This document shows positions 7,114 to 14,704 of a stretch of DNA of 16,585 nucleotides, one piece after another (the stretch's first letter is position 1; each line of letters opens with the position of its first letter). Position numbers and translations under genes: made by a program. A model generated the notes under the pieces. It did no database searches. It saw only the letters and a list, made by a program, of their open reading frames with translations, and was not told the DNA's origin. The stretch lies in contig UQSC01000036.1 in assembly GCA_900543615.1 (NCBI GenBank), positions 1 through 16,585 of the forward strand. Reading direction: 5' to 3'. The DNA comes from an uncultured Collinsella sp. Its GTDB lineage: Bacteria > Actinomycetota > Coriobacteriia > Coriobacteriales > Coriobacteriaceae.

Positions 7114-7434
7114 ATGGCTGACATTAATCAGATTACCCCCGAGAACTTCGATTCCATCGTTAACGACAGCCTGCCCGTGCTGGTCGATTTTTGGGCACCG
7201 TGGTGCGGGCCCTGTCGATCCCTCTCGCCCATCGTTGACGAGGTTGCCGATGAGCTGGCGGGCAAGCTTGCCGTTGCCAAATGCAACGTCGACGACAACC
7301 AGGACCTGGCCATGAAGTATGGCGTCATGAGCATCCCCACGCTGATTGTGTTTAAGAACGGCGAGGAGATTGACCGCTCGGTTGGCGCTCTGCCCAAGGC
7401 GAGGCTGCAGGCGCTGCTGGAGAAGCATCTGTAA
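7114..7434 (+). CDS. trxA: Thioredoxin
   Basis: 106 aa. Cytoplasmic dithiol-disulfide oxidoreductase that reduces ribonucleotide reductase, peroxiredoxins and similar partners. The active site WAPWCGPCRS places redox cysteines at C31 and C34; the cis-proline opposite is P75 (MSIPT). The buried aspartate D25 (VLVDFWAP) is present, and the length is standard. The frame is open further upstream and includes an ATG at 7102, but GGAGG (7104-7108) is spaced correctly only for the ATG at 7114. It appears monocistronic, with a strong terminator at 7557-7593. No thioredoxin reductase is nearby. Confidence 0.97.
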   Translation: MADINQITPENFDSIVNDSLPVLVDFWAPWCGPCRSLSPIVDEVADELAGKLAVAKCNVDDNQDLAMKYGVMSIPTLIVFKNGEEIDRSVGALPKARLQALLEKHL

Positions 7435-7556
7435 TACGCTTGTTACATGTTGCCGTCTGCCTGCCGTCCATGAGCGCTTTTACGCCGCTCGCCGGACTTC
7501 TGAATGCACCGAGTGCAACCACGGATAGTATGGTAGTCACAAACAGCCCCCAGTGA

Positions 7557-7593
7557 ACGGGTGCGGGTCGCACAGACTCGTACCCGTTTTCTT
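7557..7593 (+). terminator. Rho-independent terminator downstream of trxA
   Basis: ACGGGTGCGGGT (7557-7568) pairs with ACTCGTACCCGT (7576-7587), 12 positions including two G-U pairs, around a 7-nt loop and followed by TTTCTT. It sits about 120 nt beyond the trxA stop and separates trxA from the nickel/hydrogenase block. A TAGTAT box at 7526-7531 lies shortly upstream, so it could also end a short independent transcript. Confidence 0.8.
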
Positions 7594-7665
7594 ATGCAGC
7601 TGCGCGCAGAGCGGGCGTAGTAAAATCTGAACCACTGAACTGCCCCATACAAAAGGAGATTTCCC

Positions 7666-7914
7666 ATGCATGATGTTGGAATGAACATGAGCCAGCTTGC
7701 CATGAGCGTCAAGCAGGTCGACGACACCATCGAGCTCGCTCACGAATGGAGCCATCAGTTGCTGCATGCGACCGAGAATTTTGACATGGAGCGCATCGGC
7801 GCCAAGCTCGAGGCCGCCATGGCCGCGCTGCACGAGGCCCACGACGCACTCGAGGGCTACGAAGAGGCCATCGAGGCCGACCACAACTCCGTCGGCTCCG
7901 TGAAGCTGGTGTAA
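7666..7914 (+). CDS. Small His-rich helical protein upstream of nikR
   Basis: 82 aa, not recognised as a known family. Predicted entirely helical: two heptad-like helices, about 9-36 and 40-72. Histidines are unusually frequent (H2, H26, H30, H34, H56, H59, H73). H26, H30 and H34 fall on one face of the first helix (HxxxHxxxH), and HEAH (56-59) lies in the second, so a metal site between the helices is plausible. AAGGAG sits 7 nt before the ATG, a strong translation signal. Its stop is one base before the GTG of the NikR gene, and that gene has no good ribosome binding site of its own, so the pair is probably coupled. The context suggests a role in nickel binding or sensing, but this is inference; it could equally be a generic small helical protein. 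Confidence 0.8.
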   Translation: MHDVGMNMSQLAMSVKQVDDTIELAHEWSHQLLHATENFDMERIGAKLEAAMAALHEAHDALEGYEEAIEADHNSVGSVKLV

Positions 7915-7915
7915 G

Positions 7916-8428
7916 GTGGCCGAACACGAGCACGGCTGCGGGTACGAGCACGAGCATCCGCACGGGACGGACGGTGATGCGGGCTGCCACTGTAGTGGCT
8001 CCGGCTCCGAGCTGGTCCGCTTTTCGGTTACCGCACCGGACGACCTGCTGCGCCGTTTTGACGAACAGATCGCGCGCCGCGGCGACGTGGCCAACCGCTC
8101 CGAGGCCGTGCGCGACCTGATTCGCGCCTCGATCGCCAAGGAGCAGATGCGCACGCCCGATGAGCATGTTATCGGGTCGCTCACCATGATCTACGACCAT
8201 CACACCGGCGATCTGACGCGCCGTCTGGACGAAGTGCAGCACGACTACACCGACGAGATCGTATCGACCATGCACGTGCATCTGGATCACCACAACTGCT
8301 TGGAAATCCTGGCGCTCAAGGGTCGTGGCGAGCGCGTCTACGAACTAGCCGACCGCCTGCTGGGCCTGCGCGGCGTTAAGCACGGCGAGCTCACGTGCGC
8401 CGCCACCAAGCAGAGCCTGGGGCTATAG
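7916..8428 (+). CDS. nikR: NikR-type nickel-responsive regulator with His/Cys-rich N-terminal tail
   Basis: 170 aa from GTG. Residues 32-75 are a ribbon-helix-helix DNA-binding domain (ELVRFSVTAPDDLLRRFD...NRSEAVRDLIR). Residues 85-165 are the ACT-like nickel domain. The square-planar nickel ligands of E. coli NikR (H76, H87, H89, C95) correspond to H95 or H96 (MIYDHH), H120, H122 and C128 (MHVHLDHHNCLE), with the same spacing. Nickel-loaded NikR usually represses nickel uptake. The odd part is residues 1-31, a tail with H4, H6, H12, H14, H16, H25 and C8, C24, C26 that most NikR proteins lack. No other in-frame ATG/GTG/TTG occurs before the DNA-binding domain, which supports the tail being translated. 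It lies between the His-rich small gene and hypF. Confidence 0.93.
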   Translation: MAEHEHGCGYEHEHPHGTDGDAGCHCSGSGSELVRFSVTAPDDLLRRFDEQIARRGDVANRSEAVRDLIRASIAKEQMRTPDEHVIGSLTMIYDHHTGDLTRRLDEVQHDYTDEIVSTMHVHLDHHNCLEILALKGRGERVYELADRLLGLRGVKHGELTCAATKQSLGL

Positions 8429-8445
8429 CGGAATTTCCGCAGCGC

Positions 8446-8525
8446 ACCTGCCAAAAAGGGACAGGTTTGTTTTGGCAGGTTTAGCGTTTTACCTACCAAA
8501 ATAAACCTGTCCCTTTTTGGTCGGT
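8446..8525. repeat. Inverted pair of a 35-nt palindromic repeat
   Basis: Arm 8446-8480 and arm 8491-8525 are inverted copies matching at 31 of 35 positions with a 10-nt spacer. Each arm is itself partly palindromic (ACCTGCCAAAA ... TTTTGGCAGGT). The core AAACCTGTCC plus a T tract recurs at 16466-16499, so it is a dispersed element. It fills the nikR-hypF gap. The GGGACAGGTTT / AAACCTGTCCC stem followed by TTTTT (8514-8518) could also terminate + strand transcription, which would separate hypF from nikR. Confidence 0.8.
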
Positions 8526-8543
8526 TTTGATGAGGGGTGTCGC

Positions 8544-11012
8544 ATGCGGCATGTGCATATTCATGTGACGGGCATTGTGCAGGGCGTTGGCATGCGACCG
8601 TTTGTGTATCGCGAGGCCATGGCGCATGGCATTTGCGGATGGGTGCTCAATGCGGGCGACGGCGTGCATATCGAGGCGCACGCTCCGGCCGATGCGCTCG
8701 ATGCTTTTGTTGCCGCGCTTTCTGAGCATGCACCTGCAGCAGCCCGCATAGAGTATGTCGAGGTTGTGGACCTGGCAGCCAACGGTTGGGATGCCGCCGA
8801 TGAACAGGGCTTTCGCATCGTAGCATCGCAGGACCAGACCGCACACACGACGCTCGTCTCGCCCGACATCGCTACCTGTGACGATTGCCTGCGCGAATTG
8901 TTCGATCCCGCCGACCGACGCTATCACTACCCCTTTATCAACTGCACTAACTGCGGCCCACGCTTTACCATCATCCGATCGCTGCCTTATGACCGAGCGG
9001 CCACATCGATGGACCGTTTCCCCATGTGTCCCAAGTGCGCCGCGGAGTATGCCGACCCACTCGACCGGCGTTTTCACGCGCAACCCGATGCCTGCTTTGA
9101 TTGCGGGCCGCATATTACGTGGCGCGAGGCTGTAAACGGCGATGCGTGCGGGAATTCGTCCGCGACACCGACCGTCGGCACCACACGCGAGGCCAGCGAC
9201 GCCATTATCGAGCGCTGCGTTGAGCTGCTGGCCAACGGCGGTATCGTCGCTATCAAGGGACTGGGCGGATTTCACTTGGCATGCGACGCCTCCAACGAGC
9301 AGGCGGTGGCCGAGCTGCGCCGTCGCAAGCGTCGCAGCAATAAGCCGCTTGCCGTCATGGTACGCAGTCTTGCCGATGCCGGACGCCTGTGCCATATCGA
9401 CGACGCTGAACGCGATCTGCTCGCCGGCAGTATCCGCCCCATTGTGCTGCTGCGCCGACGTGCTGTTTGCGAGAGCGGCGGCTCCCCCGACATCCTCGCT
9501 CTCGCGCCATCTGTCGCGCACGACTTGCCCGAGCTCGGCGTCATGCTCCCCTATACGCCGCTTCAACATCTGTTGCTTGCCGCGGCAGAAGCCTGCGGTA
9601 TGCACGCGCTCGTCATGACCAGCGGAAACCTAAGCGAAGAACCCATCGAGACCGACGACGACCTTGCCTGGGAACACCTCGTTGCTGCCGGCATCGCCGA
9701 CGCGTTGCTCGGTAACGACCGCGCGATCCTCTCACGCTATGACGATTCCGTGGTGCGCGTGGTTGACGGCACCGTTATGCCCGTGCGCCGCGCTCGCGGA
9801 TATGCACCCCAGCCGCTACCGTTGCCGGCGCTCGACCGCGCTCCGTCCTGCGTGCTTGCCTGCGGGCCACAACAAAAGGCCACGATTGCGCTCACGCGTG
9901 AAGGGACGAACGGCGAGGCAACCTGTTTTGTGTCGCAGCATATCGGCGATGTTGAAAACGGCGGGACCTTCGATGCCTGGAACGCTGCGCGCACGCGCTT
10001 GGAAGATCTCTTTGATTTGGCGCCCGCCGCCTTGGCTTGCGATGTACACCCCAGTTATCTATCGGGCCAGTGGGCGCGCGAGCAGGCGCGAAAATGCAAT
10101 CTGCCGCTCGTCGAGGTGCAGCACCATCATGCGCATATCGCGAGCGTAATGGCCGAAACCATCGCCGCGGGCCAGCTTACAACCGACGCGCGCGTCCTTG
10201 GCATCGCCTTTGACGGCACCGGCGCCGGCACCGATGGGACCATTTGGGGCGGCGAGTTTCTTGTTGCCAGCCTTGGCGGCTTTGAGCGCGCCGCGCATTT
10301 GCGCACCTGGGCGCTCCCCGGTGGGGCGGCCTCCGTGCGCGACGCCCGCCGCAACGCCTTCGCCCTGCTCAGTGAGCTCGGCCTGCTCGAGCATCCGGGA
10401 GCCGTGGGGCTCTTGAACAGCCTTGACGAGCAAACGCGCAGCATAACGGCAACGATGATCGAGCGCAGCATCAACAGTCCACGCACTAGCAGCATGGGTC
10501 GCCTGTTTGATGCCGCAGCCGCGATTTTGGGCATTTGCGGCCAGACAACCTACGAGGGCGAACCCGCCATCGAGCTCGAAGCCGCCGCCTGGCGCGCGCT
10601 CGACAACGAAATCGCCCATTTTCCCGACGACAACGCCGGCTATTTCGCATCTGGCCCATCGTGGCTGGACGGCCCCTATGTTCTGGACCAGAAAGCACTC
10701 TTTGAAGCACTTTTGGGAGGAATTGAAGCCGGAGCGCCCGCCGACAGGCTCGCACTCGACTTCCATGTCGCCGTCGCGCGCTCCTCGGCGCGCATCGCCA
10801 GCGATATCTGCGTGCACGAGGGCATCGACACCGTCGCGCTCTCGGGCGGCGTGTTCATGAACCGACTTCTGCTTCAGCTTCTCACCCGCGAGCTCAAAAG
10901 CACAGGCTTTACTGTCCTTGTCCCCCACACCGTACCCGTCAATGACGGCTGCATCGCCTACGGTCAGGCAGCAGTCGCACGCACTCGCCTCGCACAGGTC
11001 GCGCCACAATAG
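8544..11012 (+). CDS. hypF: Carbamoyltransferase HypF, [NiFe]-hydrogenase maturation
   Basis: 822 aa. Uses carbamoyl phosphate and ATP to carbamoylate the C-terminal cysteine of HypE, the precursor of the cyanide ligands. Domains in order: acylphosphatase (1-92; VTGIVQGVGMRPFVY with R18, and N36); two zinc fingers (C112/C115/C134/C137 and C162/C165/C184/C187); YrdC-like nucleotide-binding domain (about 215-415, with KGLGGFHLACDA and RRKRRSNKPLAVMV); and a Kae1/carbamoyltransferase domain (about 430-822) with the HHHAH metal motif (527-531), GIAFDGTGAGTDG and LSGGVFMNRLL. ATG at 8544 follows GAGGGGTG by 5 nt; the frame opens earlier with a TTG inside the repeat, which I reject. Somewhat longer than the usual 750 aa, partly through a Gly/Ser/Thr-rich insertion near 195-215. 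Confidence 0.97.
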   Translation: MRHVHIHVTGIVQGVGMRPFVYREAMAHGICGWVLNAGDGVHIEAHAPADALDAFVAALSEHAPAAARIEYVEVVDLAANGWDAADEQGFRIVASQDQTAHTTLVSPDIATCDDCLRELFDPADRRYHYPFINCTNCGPRFTIIRSLPYDRAATSMDRFPMCPKCAAEYADPLDRRFHAQPDACFDCGPHITWREAVNGDACGNSSATPTVGTTREASDAIIERCVELLANGGIVAIKGLGGFHLACDASNEQAVAELRRRKRRSNKPLAVMVRSLADAGRLCHIDDAERDLLAGSIRPIVLLRRRAVCESGGSPDILALAPSVAHDLPELGVMLPYTPLQHLLLAAAEACGMHALVMTSGNLSEEPIETDDDLAWEHLVAAGIADALLGNDRAILSRYDDSVVRVVDGTVMPVRRARGYAPQPLPLPALDRAPSCVLACGPQQKATIALTREGTNGEATCFVSQHIGDVENGGTFDAWNAARTRLEDLFDLAPAALACDVHPSYLSGQWAREQARKCNLPLVEVQHHHAHIASVMAETIAAGQLTTDARVLGIAFDGTGAGTDGTIWGGEFLVASLGGFERAAHLRTWALPGGAASVRDARRNAFALLSELGLLEHPGAVGLLNSLDEQTRSITATMIERSINSPRTSSMGRLFDAAAAILGICGQTTYEGEPAIELEAAAWRALDNEIAHFPDDNAGYFASGPSWLDGPYVLDQKALFEALLGGIEAGAPADRLALDFHVAVARSSARIASDICVHEGIDTVALSGGVFMNRLLLQLLTRELKSTGFTVLVPHTVPVNDGCIAYGQAAVARTRLAQVAPQ

Positions 11013-11143
11013 GCTGTTCGGCCAGCCCGCAAGCCGCCGTCTCACAGGCGTAACGCGTTTGCCCGCAAACCCCGTGAGCGCTACCATCAACTGATGGATT
11101 ATCAAGCGCCTATCCAGCGCAAAGCGTATAAAAGGGGAACAAT

Positions 11144-11404
11144 ATGTGCCTTGCCGTTCCCGGTAAAGTAGTCAAACGCGACGACGACCTCAAGGCCACC
11201 GTCAACATGATGGGCATCGAGCGCCCCGTGTCGCTGCGACTCGTGCCGACGGCGCAGGTTGGCGACTATATTCTCGTACACGCCGGCTTCGGCATCCAGA
11301 TTGTCGACGAGCAGGAAGCACAGGAAACGCTCGAGCTTGTTAATGCCATGTCCGAGCTGGTCGAAGAAGACCAGCTTGCCACCAACCCGGCCGAGGCATA
11401 CTAG
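11144..11404 (+). CDS. hypC: Hydrogenase maturation chaperone HypC
   Basis: 86 aa, HypC/HupF/HybG family. The start MCLAVPGKV is diagnostic: C2 becomes N-terminal after Met removal and holds the Fe(CN)2CO unit together with HypD, then delivers it to the hydrogenase large subunit. The first 75 residues form the OB-like barrel and the last ones an acidic helix. AAAGGGGA lies 6 nt before the ATG. The stop overlaps the hypD start by one base (TAGTG). It lies 131 nt after hypF; I see no terminator there, so hypF and hypC may share a transcript. Confidence 0.97.
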   Translation: MCLAVPGKVVKRDDDLKATVNMMGIERPVSLRLVPTAQVGDYILVHAGFGIQIVDEQEAQETLELVNAMSELVEEDQLATNPAEAY

Positions 11405-12516
11405 TGGCGGCCGAGCAGCCGGCGCGCTCCGGTATCGACTTCTCGGCATTCCGCGATCCCAAGCTGGCTCGCGAGCTCATCGAGCGCATTCATGACCTTG
11501 TCGGCGACCGCACCATCAACCTTATGGAAGTCTGCGGCACGCATACCGTGAGCATCGGGCGCTATGGCTTTCGCTCCATTATGCCGGCAGGGCTCAAGCT
11601 GCTGAGCGGCCCGGGCTGCCCCGTCTGCGTCACCGCCAACCGCGACATCGACCACGCAATCGCGCTCGCCAACATAGACGGCGCCATCATCACCACCTTT
11701 GGCGACATGATGCGCGTGCCCGGATCATCCACCTCGCTCGCTGCGCAAAAAGCGGCAGGGCGTGACATTCGCATCGTCTACTCCCCGCTCGACGCGCTCG
11801 ACATTGCCGAGCAAAACCCTGATCGCCCGGTCATTTTTATGGGCGTGGGCTTTGAGACTACGACGCCCACCATCGCCGCCGCCATCTTGGAGGCCGAGGC
11901 GCGCGGGCTTTTGAACTTCTCGGTCTATTGCGCCCACAAGACCACGCCGCCGGCGTTGCGCGCCATCGCCAACGATCCCGAGACCACCATCGACGGCTTT
12001 ATCCTGCCGGGCCACGTCGCCACCATCACGGGCTTGGCGCCCTTTGGCTTTTTGGTCGACGAATTCAATACCCCGGGCGTGGTCACGGGATTTGAACCGG
12101 TCGATATCCTGCAGGGCATCTGCATGCTGGTCCAGATGGTTGTCGAGGACAGGCCGGCGATTGACAACGCCTACCGCCGTGGCGTCAACGCAGACGGCAA
12201 CCCCGTGGCGCGCCAGCTGGTCGAGCAGGTGTTTGAGCCATGCGACACCACGTGGCGCGGGCTGGGGCCGATTGCCAACTCGGGCCTTTCCATCCGCCCC
12301 GAGTTCTCGCGCTTTGATGCCCGTGCCCGCTTTGACGTGCCCGTTGAGCCGACGGTTGAGCCGCGCGGATGCCGCTGCGGCGACGTGCTGCGCGGAGTCA
12401 TTACGCCGAGCAGCTGCCCGCTCTTTGGCCGCACCTGCACGCCCGAGCACCCCGTCGGCCCGTGCATGGTGAGTTCCGAAGGCAGCTGCGCGGCGTACTA
12501 CCGTTACCGAGTCTAG
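11404..12516 (+). CDS. hypD: Hydrogenase maturation protein HypD, [4Fe-4S] scaffold
   Basis: 370 aa from GTG, overlapping the hypC stop by one base, with GAGG about 7 nt upstream. HypD with HypC forms the platform on which the Fe(CN)2CO group is assembled. Conserved motifs: MEVCGTHT (C44), SGPGCPVCVT (C72, C75), TFGDMMRVPGS, FMGVGFETTTPT, LPGHVATITG and GFEPVDIL. The C-terminal cysteine cluster (C323, C325, C338, C345, C354, C362) includes the iron-sulfur ligands. All key residues are intact and the length is typical. Confidence 0.97.
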   Translation: MAAEQPARSGIDFSAFRDPKLARELIERIHDLVGDRTINLMEVCGTHTVSIGRYGFRSIMPAGLKLLSGPGCPVCVTANRDIDHAIALANIDGAIITTFGDMMRVPGSSTSLAAQKAAGRDIRIVYSPLDALDIAEQNPDRPVIFMGVGFETTTPTIAAAILEAEARGLLNFSVYCAHKTTPPALRAIANDPETTIDGFILPGHVATITGLAPFGFLVDEFNTPGVVTGFEPVDILQGICMLVQMVVEDRPAIDNAYRRGVNADGNPVARQLVEQVFEPCDTTWRGLGPIANSGLSIRPEFSRFDARARFDVPVEPTVEPRGCRCGDVLRGVITPSSCPLFGRTCTPEHPVGPCMVSSEGSCAAYYRYRV

Positions 12517-12564
12517 CCCGAACGCCCCCGCGCGCTGACACCTCCCACGATTGGAGTTTTCGAT

Positions 12565-13599
12565 ATGTCCCATAGCGTTACCGATAGCACCGTCCTGTTG
12601 GGCCACGGCTCCGGCGGACAGATGATGAAGCGCATCATCGATGAGGTCTTTTTAGATGCCTTTGGTTCGCCCGAGCTGCTCGAAGGCAACGATGCCGGCG
12701 TCGCCGCGCTGCCCGCGAGCGGGCGCATCGCCATGTCGACCGACAGCTTTGTAGTCTCGCCGCAGTTCTTCCCCGGTGGCAACATCGGCCGCCTCGCCGT
12801 GTGTGGAACCGTCAACGACGTCGCGACCTCGGGCGCCAACGTGCGTTACCTGTCGTGCGGCTTTATCCTCGAAGAGGGCTATCCCATGGATAGGCTCCGC
12901 CAGATTGTGCAGACGATGGCCGAGACGGCGCACGAGGCGGGCGTGTCCATAATCACGGGCGACACTAAGGTGGTCGAGCGCGGCGGGGCCGACGGCGTCT
13001 ATATCAATACCGCCGGCGTGGGCGAGGTACCCGCGGGCGTGGCGCTCAGCGGCGCCAACTGCCAGCCCGGCGATGTCATCCTGGTCTCGGGTACACTGGG
13101 CGACCACGGCATCGCTATCATGAGCCAACGCGAGGGTCTGGCGTTTTCGAGCACCATCGAAAGCGACGCCGCGCCGCTCAACCACCTGATTGCCGACGTT
13201 TTGGCCGCAGCGCCCGGCACGCGTTGCTTTCGCGACCCCACGCGCGGTGGCCTGGCGTCCACACTCAACGAGTTTGCCCAGGCCAGCGGTGTTGCCATGG
13301 AGGTCGACGAAGATGCCGTGCCCGTGCGTCCCGACGTGCAGGCCGCCTGCGAAATGCTCGGCTACGATGTACTGCAGGTGGCAAACGAGGGCAAGATGGT
13401 TGCCGTCGTGCCTGCCGAGCAAGCCGATGCCGCGCTGGCGGCCATGCACGCCGCCCGCTACGGCGAGAATGCCGCCATCATCGGCCGCGTGCTGCCACTT
13501 GCCGAGGGCGCCCATCCCGCCGTGCGCGTGCGCACCGGCTGGGGCTCGACCCGCATCCTCGACATGCTCGTGGGAGAGCAGCTGCCGAGGATTTGCTAA
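12565..13599 (+). CDS. hypE: Hydrogenase maturation protein HypE
   Basis: 344 aa, PurM/SelD-like fold. Dehydrates the thiocarboxamide on its own C-terminal cysteine to thiocyanate in an ATP-dependent reaction and passes cyanide to HypC-HypD. The N-terminal glycine-rich LLGHGSGGQMM, GNDAG and MSTDSFVVSP motifs bind ATP and metal; the C-terminal ATP-binding half has TRGGLASTLNEFA and VANEGKM. The protein ends exactly in PRIC, giving the required terminal C344. GGAG lies 8 nt upstream. It follows hypD by 48 nt with no terminator, completing hypF-C-D-E. No hydrogenase structural gene, hypA, hypB or maturation protease lies in the window, so those must be elsewhere. Confidence 0.97.
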   Translation: MSHSVTDSTVLLGHGSGGQMMKRIIDEVFLDAFGSPELLEGNDAGVAALPASGRIAMSTDSFVVSPQFFPGGNIGRLAVCGTVNDVATSGANVRYLSCGFILEEGYPMDRLRQIVQTMAETAHEAGVSIITGDTKVVERGGADGVYINTAGVGEVPAGVALSGANCQPGDVILVSGTLGDHGIAIMSQREGLAFSSTIESDAAPLNHLIADVLAAAPGTRCFRDPTRGGLASTLNEFAQASGVAMEVDEDAVPVRPDVQAACEMLGYDVLQVANEGKMVAVVPAEQADAALAAMHAARYGENAAIIGRVLPLAEGAHPAVRVRTGWGSTRILDMLVGEQLPRIC

Positions 13600-13703
13600 C
13601 GACAAAGGCTCAGGGCTATTAAAGATATTCAGATTCCAAACATGCCCGGCACGCATGCCCAGTATTATGAGGTGCGTTTTGAAACCCAATGACGGGAGCT
13701 TTC

Positions 13704-14372
13704 ATGGCAGCAGCTTTTTCCCATGTGATTTTTGATCTGGACGGCACCATCCTCAACACGCTCGAGGACTTGGCGGCCGCCGGCAACCATATCTGCAAGA
13801 CGCACGGCTGGCCTACGTTTGCCGTCGACGAGTACCGCTACAAGGTGGGAAACGGCATGCTCAAGCTGGTTGAGCGCTTTATGCCCGCCGAGTATGCGGG
13901 CGACGGCCGCATGTTTGAGCAGACGCTTGCCGAGTTTAGGGCTTACTACGGCGAGCACAAGGAGGACCACACCGCCCCCTATCCCGGCACGATCGAGATG
14001 CTCGACCGCTTGCGCGCCGCGGGTGTGCAGCTTGCCGTGCTCACTAACAAGGACCACGTCTCGGCGGTTCCGCTTATCGAGAAGTATTTTGGTTCCGAGC
14101 GCTTTGCGCTGGTACAGGGCCGCGTCGATGCGTTTCCGCCCAAGCCCGAGGCGCCTGTTACGCTGCATGTGATGGAAGAGCTAGGCGCCGATCCGTCGAC
14201 CACGCTCTATGTGGGCGATTCCAATGTCGATATCCTAACCGGCCACAACGCCGGCCTTAAGAGCGCGGGCGTCAGCTGGGGCTTCCGCGGCCGTGCAGAG
14301 CTGGAGGCCGCCGGCGCCGACTACGTGGTGGACACCCAGGCAGAGCTCGCGGCGCTGATCCTGGGCGAGTAA
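13704..14372 (+). CDS. gph: HAD-family phosphatase, phosphoglycolate phosphatase-like
   Basis: 222 aa. HAD subfamily IA: motif I FDLDGTILNT (nucleophile D11, acid D13), helical cap about 17-85, motif II LTNKD, motif III lysine in PPKPEAP, and motif IV VGDSNVDILTGHNAG. Phosphoglycolate phosphatase (EC 3.1.3.18) is the nearest name, but members of this group hydrolyse various small phosphate esters, so the substrate is uncertain. ATG at 13704 is preferred to the one at 13689 because GGGAG lies 6 nt before it. It is 104 nt after hypE; a TATTAT at 13663-13668 might be a -10 box but lacks a convincing -35. Confidence 0.9.
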   Translation: MAAAFSHVIFDLDGTILNTLEDLAAAGNHICKTHGWPTFAVDEYRYKVGNGMLKLVERFMPAEYAGDGRMFEQTLAEFRAYYGEHKEDHTAPYPGTIEMLDRLRAAGVQLAVLTNKDHVSAVPLIEKYFGSERFALVQGRVDAFPPKPEAPVTLHVMEELGADPSTTLYVGDSNVDILTGHNAGLKSAGVSWGFRGRAELEAAGADYVVDTQAELAALILGE

Positions 14373-14413
14373 CGAGCGACACTGCTTAACGCAGCTGCGA
14401 CAATTCTTCCGCG

Positions 14414-14461
14414 CGGAAAGCGCATCCCGTTTTGGAGCTCCGGAATGGGATGCGCTTTCCG
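14414..14461. repeat. Perfect 15-bp inverted repeat
   Basis: CGGAAAGCGCATCCC (14414-14428) is repeated exactly in inverted orientation at 14447-14461. The 18-nt loop carries its own palindrome, GGAGCTCC. It is 42 nt after the gph stop and is followed by TTTGAGG, so any terminator activity would be weak. Confidence 0.7.
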
Positions 14462-14508
14462 TTTGAGGCGCATCAGGGAAACCACATCCCGTTTCAGAGC
14501 AATATTCC

Positions 14509-14552
14509 GGGTCGCACTTTCCGCAACCCACCCCATCCGGAAAATGCGACCC
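14509..14552. repeat. Near-perfect 15-bp inverted repeat
   Basis: GGGTCGCACTTTCCG (14509-14523) pairs with 14538-14552 with one mismatch around a 14-nt loop. The GGGTCGC word recurs at 14571-14577 and the CATCCCGTTT word is shared between this stretch and the preceding palindrome, suggesting related repeat units arranged in series. Confidence 0.65.
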
Positions 14553-14616
14553 ACTATTCGGCCAAAAACCGGGTCGCGGTTTCCCAAGCACTCGATGCAA
14601 CGCTGGCACAAGGAGT

Positions 14617-14657
14617 GTCCCCAACTGCCGGCAGAAAAGGAACGTCCCCAACTGCCG
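14617..14657 (+). repeat. Tandem direct repeat GTCCCCAACTGCCG
   Basis: The 14-mer GTCCCCAACTGCCG occurs at 14617-14630 and again at 14644-14657, separated by 13 nt. The context (AGGAGTGTCC / AGGAACGTCC) is also similar. It resembles widely dispersed intergenic repeats I recall from gut bacteria, but no copy-number count is possible here. Confidence 0.65.
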
Positions 14658-14704
14658 CCCCAATGACCACCATGGCAACGCCGCAGGTAGAGAACGGACA
14701 GCGA

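Noticed and set aside
11127..11132. TATAAA as a -10 box for hypC
   Set aside because: It overlaps the hypC ribosome binding site and lies only 11 nt before the ATG, so it would give an almost leaderless mRNA; no -35 is visible.
14617..14657. CRISPR-like direct repeat
   Set aside because: Only two 14-nt copies with a 13-nt gap; repeat and spacer are far too short and no cas genes are present.
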